Assembly: GCA_964640855.1 (NCBI GenBank) | Contig: CAZXIX010000003.1 | Coordinates: forward strand, 62,001-126,000 | DNA: 64,000 nt | Reading direction: 5' to 3' | From: JAJDFU01 sp964640855 | GTDB taxonomy: Bacteria > Bacteroidota > Bacteroidia > Chitinophagales > Saprospiraceae | In this document: one piece after another, positions 60,055 through 64,000 of the stretch | Layout of the letters: each line of letters opens with the position of its first letter | Position numbering within the stretch: the first letter of the stretch is position 1 | The notes under the pieces: model-generated | What the model saw: the letters and a program-made list of their open reading frames with translations, nothing else | What the model was told of the DNA's origin: nothing | Database searches by the model: none | Program-made: the position numbers and the translations under genes

Positions 60055-62382
60055 TCAGAGTCGGCCTTTGGCCCGGAAATAAAGCAGAACGGAGCAGAAA
60101 AGAAGAGTGACGATGGCTACTCCCACCCGCAGCCAGGCTTCCTGCCGGCCAAAGATGCGGCTCTCCAGGTAGTAAGGGTTGGCGTGCCCCGGCGTGCCGC
60201 TTCCCACATTTTGGGTCCAGTTTTCCATATCGGCATTGTCCAGAAAAGGGAGCAGGAGGCTCAGGGTGAAGGTAGAGTCGGTGGGGTAGATCCGGTAACT
60301 CAGACTGTCGATCCCGGTGCCTTCCTCATTGAAGAGGATCAGGCTTTCCTTGCGCTTGTTTATCCCGTAGGGAAGTCCGCCCAACACGCGGTAGGCCTGC
60401 GGGTAATGTTTGCGGAAAGCCAGGGAGTCTTCGCAGATCACCAGGTAATCGTTGGCCGGGATCTGCACATCCGGCAGAACGAAATCGTGTTTGGCATCGC
60501 TCAGGACCCAGTTTTTCAAAGAGACGCTTTCCCGGGTACTGTTGAAGATCTCCACCCAATCGCCGCCTTTTCGATTGGGGTTGTTCGGCCCGATCTCATT
60601 GAGGATCACCTTGCCGGCCAGCGGGTGTTCGTACCGCTCGAAAACGGCCCGGATGAACCGCGGGCCGGACCCCAGGTCGGCCACGATCTGCTCGGGACTG
60701 GCTCTTTTCCCGAGATGTTCCCAGTGGGAGAATCGATAGCCAAAATTGGGCTTGGCCGTCAATTGAATAGGGATCTTGGAAAAATAGGTCCCCAGGAATC
60801 GTCCCGTGCTGACCCGAATGTGGTCATTGACCAGCACCGAGCCGCCTTTTCCGGACACGATCGTAACCTGGGTAGCATCTCCCAGATCAAACCGCTGGGC
60901 CATGAAATAGCGGATCATATTGGGCCTTTCCAGCGCAAATTTCTTCATCCGGAGTAATTGGCTTTCCCAGACCTCGGCGGAAAGCTCCCATCGCTTAAAG
61001 TGGCGCCCGATCTCCGGCCGGATGCGGGAGGACATTTCCTCCAGCTTGTCCAGAACCCGGTCTTCCCGGAAACTGGTATTCAGGTGATCGGCAAACCGAT
61101 TGATGAAACGTTTGCGGAAGGTGGGGTTTTCGAGCAATCGCCTCAACAGGAAGGTGCTCCAGGGAGGGTTGGGCCAGTCCGGACCGTCCGGTTGGGTATG
61201 GAAATGAAGGGTATTGTGGGTGTAAGCCCTCGATCGATGGAGACCGAATCCCTGGTCGGTATCGTACAGGATCCAGCGCCACTTGCCGTCGGGGGTTTGA
61301 GGGCGCCAGAAACGAATGTTGCCGCCTGCGTCCCGGTTGTCGAAAAAGATCTGAGCGACCTGCAGGTCGATGAAGTTGTCGATCTCCATCTGCTCCGAGA
61401 CCCAGGCATAGTTCTCCGGAAGGCGAATGTCCTTCTCCCGTAGAAATTGACGCAAGCGCTGATAGTGATAGCGGCTTCCGGCCTTCAGCGTCATGTGATG
61501 CTCGATGTAGTCGATGCTGTCTTTATCCACATCGGCATGGTCCTCGATGAAGAACTTGTTGATCTTTTCCCGGAGGTTATAAAGGCCCCAATACTCTCCG
61601 TTGATGTAAACATGAGCCGGCCGCTGGTCCTGCTTTTCCAGGTCCCAGCCGTCGAGCAAGCTGGTCATGAAGGCATCTCGCAGATGCGACTTGCCCCAGT
61701 CGCTGCCCGAATTCCGAAGGACCAGATACTTGAATTTGCCCAGGCCGTCCTGTCCGAACACGGGATAGCGGATCTTCTTCTGGCCATATCTTTCCCGGGC
61801 TACAAGGGTCAGGGATTTTTGGGGAAACAATCGGCTCATGCCACCGAACAGGCGCATACCCATGGGGCTGCTGTGTACCTGCCGGCCTGCTTCGTCCATG
61901 ATTTCCGCGTGGATGAACATTTCTCTCCTGCTCCAGAAGTTGGCGCCCGGTTTGCGCAAAACGGAATGATCGGCGTTGGGGCCATCTACAAACAATCCCC
62001 GCGCCGGGTCGAATAACACGTAAGCAGGCAGCGAAATACAGACCGTGGGCAGGTTGGTGTGAGGCTCCCGGATGAGGTAGGTGTGCCCGATAAGAGGACT
62101 GCTGTACTCGCCCAGATAAGCCACGGCTCGCAGGGAGGTGGTGCGGGTGATGGGAATGGGACCTCGGTATCGCTTGCTTTTTCGACCGGGCCGGGTGCCG
62201 TTCAGGCTGTAGAAGATCTCAGCCCCCTGGGTAGCCACCAGTTCAACCAGAATACCCGAATCATAGTAGCCTCCGTCCAGGGAAACGGTGAGGTCGATCG
62301 GAGGGTGATCGCCTTTTTGCGCCCAGATGGAAGTCGGGCCTGCCACAAGCAGGAAAGCCAGTATCTGGATAGTGTTTCTCAA
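60055..62382 (-). CDS. CotH-kinase-family surface protein with lamin-tail domain
   Basis: 775 residues. The only start that keeps the signal peptide is TTG at 62382; an in-frame stop lies six codons upstream and no ATG intervenes. Residues 1-21 form the signal peptide. About 30-105 is a chitobiase C-terminal-like domain (GAEIFYSLNGTRPGRKSKRY). About 150-480 is the CotH domain (LVLRNSGSDWGKSHLRDAFM, VYINGEYWGLYNLREKI, WRWILYDTDQGFGL), a protein-kinase-like fold known from spore-coat proteins. A beta-repeat region and a lamin-tail domain (ILNEIGPNNPNRKGGDWVEI) follow. A membrane segment ends the chain; no T9SS domain is seen. Confidence 0.88.
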   Translation of the reverse strand: MRNTIQILAFLLVAGPTSIWAQKGDHPPIDLTVSLDGGYYDSGILVELVATQGAEIFYSLNGTRPGRKSKRYRGPIPITRTTSLRAVAYLGEYSSPLIGHTYLIREPHTNLPTVCISLPAYVLFDPARGLFVDGPNADHSVLRKPGANFWSRREMFIHAEIMDEAGRQVHSSPMGMRLFGGMSRLFPQKSLTLVARERYGQKKIRYPVFGQDGLGKFKYLVLRNSGSDWGKSHLRDAFMTSLLDGWDLEKQDQRPAHVYINGEYWGLYNLREKINKFFIEDHADVDKDSIDYIEHHMTLKAGSRYHYQRLRQFLREKDIRLPENYAWVSEQMEIDNFIDLQVAQIFFDNRDAGGNIRFWRPQTPDGKWRWILYDTDQGFGLHRSRAYTHNTLHFHTQPDGPDWPNPPWSTFLLRRLLENPTFRKRFINRFADHLNTSFREDRVLDKLEEMSSRIRPEIGRHFKRWELSAEVWESQLLRMKKFALERPNMIRYFMAQRFDLGDATQVTIVSGKGGSVLVNDHIRVSTGRFLGTYFSKIPIQLTAKPNFGYRFSHWEHLGKRASPEQIVADLGSGPRFIRAVFERYEHPLAGKVILNEIGPNNPNRKGGDWVEIFNSTRESVSLKNWVLSDAKHDFVLPDVQIPANDYLVICEDSLAFRKHYPQAYRVLGGLPYGINKRKESLILFNEEGTGIDSLSYRIYPTDSTFTLSLLLPFLDNADMENWTQNVGSGTPGHANPYYLESRIFGRQEAWLRVGVAIVTLLFCSVLLYFRAKGRL

Positions 62383-62494
62383 GGTTAGGCACTTGATTTA
62401 AAAGATTAAAATACGTTAAAAAGGGAAGCCTGCCAATCCGATCCCGCCGGAATAGGGATTTTCTCCTTTCTTTGTACCGGCCATAGGCAAAAAA

Positions 62495-63046
62495 ATGACT
62501 TTCAGGCAGCGATTTTGCAGGATCTTGTTTCAATGGATGGGCTGGGAAATAAAAAACCCGCCCCCGGACGAGCTCAGAAAATTCATTTTCGTAGTAGCTC
62601 CGCATACATCCAATTGGGATTTTATTGTTGGAATCCTTTTCCGCTGCATCGTGAAAAAACCCTACAAGTTTCTGGGCAAGGATTCCCTTTTCAAACCTCC
62701 CCACGGTTGGTTGTTCTATCGGATGGGCGGCTATCCAGTGGATCGCTCCCGGAGCACGAATTTTGTAGATGCGGTGATCGATACCCTCAACAACACAGAG
62801 GAACTCATCTTTGCCATCACCCCGGAAGGTACCCGGGGCAAGGTGGACCGTTGGCGTACCGGATTTTACTACATTGCCCATGGGGCCGGTGTTCCGCTCA
62901 TATTCGCCCGCATGGATTGGGGACAGAAAGTCCTGTCTTTCAGCGATCCATTTTATACGACCGGCGATATAGACCGGGATCTCCCCCGGATTAAAGACTT
63001 TTTTAAAGGGGCCGCCGGTAAACATCCGGAGAAAGGGTTGGTTTAA
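62495..63046 (+). CDS. 1-acylglycerol-3-phosphate O-acyltransferase (PlsC) family protein
   Basis: 183 residues, a minimal acyltransferase. APHTSNWDFIVG contains the catalytic HxxxxD, FKPPHGWLFYRMGGYPVDRS is the second block and ITPEGTRGKVDRWRTGFYYI holds the PEGTR substrate block. A hydrophobic N-terminal stretch may associate with the membrane. The enzyme would transfer an acyl group to lysophosphatidate or a related lysolipid in phospholipid synthesis. It diverges from the CotH gene across 112 bp and precedes the last gene of the window by 51 bp. Confidence 0.88.
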   Translation: MTFRQRFCRILFQWMGWEIKNPPPDELRKFIFVVAPHTSNWDFIVGILFRCIVKKPYKFLGKDSLFKPPHGWLFYRMGGYPVDRSRSTNFVDAVIDTLNNTEELIFAITPEGTRGKVDRWRTGFYYIAHGAGVPLIFARMDWGQKVLSFSDPFYTTGDIDRDLPRIKDFFKGAAGKHPEKGLV

Positions 63047-63097
63047 TTTGGGTTTTTGTCATAATATGAATTTCACGTACTTCAACCCATAATCCTC

Positions 63098-63934
63098 ATG
63101 AAAAGAATTCTACCCGTTTTTATCGCCTTATCGGCCTTTTCTGCTATATCCTTCGTCGGTGGTCTGGATCAGGATTATACCGGCGGCCCCACGGCTCCGG
63201 GAAATCGCTTTTGTGGTATTTCCACTTGCCATGGAGGCAGTCCGGGAGAATACAATCCGAATTTGTTGGTTCAGGTGTTGGAAGGGGACTCCGTGATTAC
63301 GGAATACGTCCCGGGCGAGACCTACCGCTTGAAAGTCATGATCGAAGCTACCAACGGTACTCCCGAAGGGTATGGCTTCCAGGCCGTCGCTTTGGATTCG
63401 GAGAACCAGGGAGCCGGCGAATTTACCAACCCCGGAGAAGCGGTGCGGACCTACCTGACAAGCGGTCGTCCTTATGCTACGCACAGCACGCGCAGCGATT
63501 CCAGTTTTTTTGAAGTGGATTGGATAGCGCCGGAGGAAGGCTCCGGAGAGGTTCAGTTCTGGGTGGCCGGCAATGCCGTCAACGGCAACAATGCCAACAA
63601 CGGAGACAATGCCATCCGGCTCACGGAGCCGGTTTTGTTGCAGGAAAGCCTCGCCACACCCGTCCGTGAAATTGCTTTCCTCAACGGCTGGTCGCTTTTC
63701 CCCAACCCGGTCGGCAACAGTGAGGTCCGCATCGAGCTTCAATCCACGATCTCCCGGCCCTTGAACCTGCGCCTGTTGGCAGTAGATGGGAGAGTTGTTC
63801 TCGCCGACCAATGGCGTGTCCAGGAAGGGACCAACACTCGATTTCTGGATATGAGCGGACTCCCGGGAGGCGTGTACGCCCTGCAGCTCTGGACTCCCGA
63901 AGGCGTCAGCACCCGACGGATCTTCAAGCGATAG
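63098..63934 (+). CDS. T9SS-secreted protein with Reeler-like (choice-of-anchor V) domain
   Basis: 278 residues. Signal peptide 1-22. A short block GNRFCGISTCHGGSPGEYN (Cys39, Cys44, His45; CxxxxCH, not the standard CxxCH) is followed by an immunoglobulin-like Reeler domain (about 48-190, GETYRLKVMIEATNG and EVQFWVAGNAVNGN). The last 80 residues are a type A sorting domain (LFPNPVGNSEVRIELQ to STRRIFKR). The CxxxxCH spacing may still bind haem or form a disulphide. The protein is surface-attached or secreted; role unknown. Confidence 0.87.
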   Translation: MKRILPVFIALSAFSAISFVGGLDQDYTGGPTAPGNRFCGISTCHGGSPGEYNPNLLVQVLEGDSVITEYVPGETYRLKVMIEATNGTPEGYGFQAVALDSENQGAGEFTNPGEAVRTYLTSGRPYATHSTRSDSSFFEVDWIAPEEGSGEVQFWVAGNAVNGNNANNGDNAIRLTEPVLLQESLATPVREIAFLNGWSLFPNPVGNSEVRIELQSTISRPLNLRLLAVDGRVVLADQWRVQEGTNTRFLDMSGLPGGVYALQLWTPEGVSTRRIFKR

Positions 63935-64000
63935 ATCTTCAGGGGAGGCCATTCCGGCCTTTGCCAGCGGATAGGTCAGAGGCTTACCCGGACCAAAAAT

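Noticed and set aside
63935..64000. Possible start of another gene at the right edge
   Set aside because: Only 66 bp remain and no start, stop or motif can be judged.

Overview
The window reads as a draft contig or MAG from a Bacteroidota bacterium, most like the Saprospiria (class-level placement is inference). Grounds: a SusC/SusD pair, VCBS-repeat lipoproteins, type IX secretion C-terminal domains on several exported proteins, DUF4293- and DUF4421-like proteins, an S23-type four-helix-bundle gene, Bacteroidota -7 promoter elements (TANNTTTG), and little sign of strong Shine-Dalgarno sites. Base composition is moderately GC-rich by eye. Two runs of ten Ns (26184-26193 and 45521-45530) are assembly joins inside genes.

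Layout. 1-5430: cut-off cupredoxin/CHRD protein, methylglyoxal synthase, START-domain protein, two-gene ABC exporter, TatD nuclease. 5583-8180: tRNA-Ser(GGA), then an ExbB / small membrane protein / ExbD / ExbD energiser cluster closed by a terminator. 8240-15319: DUF4293 protein, FAD oxidoreductase, OstA-like and BatE-like envelope proteins, ribosomal L21 and an unusual extended L27, retropepsin-PDZ protein. 15581-30525: nutrient-uptake region with SusC, SusD, two large VCBS/ASPIC lipoproteins and a SusB-type GH97 glucosidase. Between the second VCBS gene and GH97 lies a four-helix-bundle gene set inside arrays of short GC-rich, mostly hairpin-forming units separated by TGGATG. 30870-36765: PQQ-type dehydrogenase with two haem motifs, PI-PLC-like lipoprotein, vanadium haloperoxidase-like lipoprotein. 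36958-46369: M20 hydrolase, LOG protein, a serine-less acyl-carrier-like protein, DnaE, DUF4421 protein, a 57-residue small protein, PDZ protein. 46662-55139: TrhO, a decayed Uma2 endonuclease gene, GH3, FtsX-type permease, peptidyl-prolyl isomerase, polyphosphate glucokinase-like ROK kinase, TPR protein. 55298-63934: EamA transporter, ECF sigma/anti-sigma/Spy-like operon, Kir-type channel with an altered filter, Rieske oxygenase, CotH-family protein, PlsC acyltransferase, T9SS-secreted protein.

The two best signals are: (1) a 162-bp miniature inverted-repeat element present twice in opposite orientation, with TA target duplication. One copy splits the Uma2-like gene, and removing the element plus one TA restores the open frame exactly. 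The other sits on the overlapping stop codons of two convergent genes. (2) The four-helix-bundle gene embedded in hairpin/TGGATG arrays that fill the whole space between neighbouring genes, and whose spacer supplies the start or stop codons of those genes. Nothing in the window encodes a transposase, reverse transcriptase, CRISPR system or phage genes.
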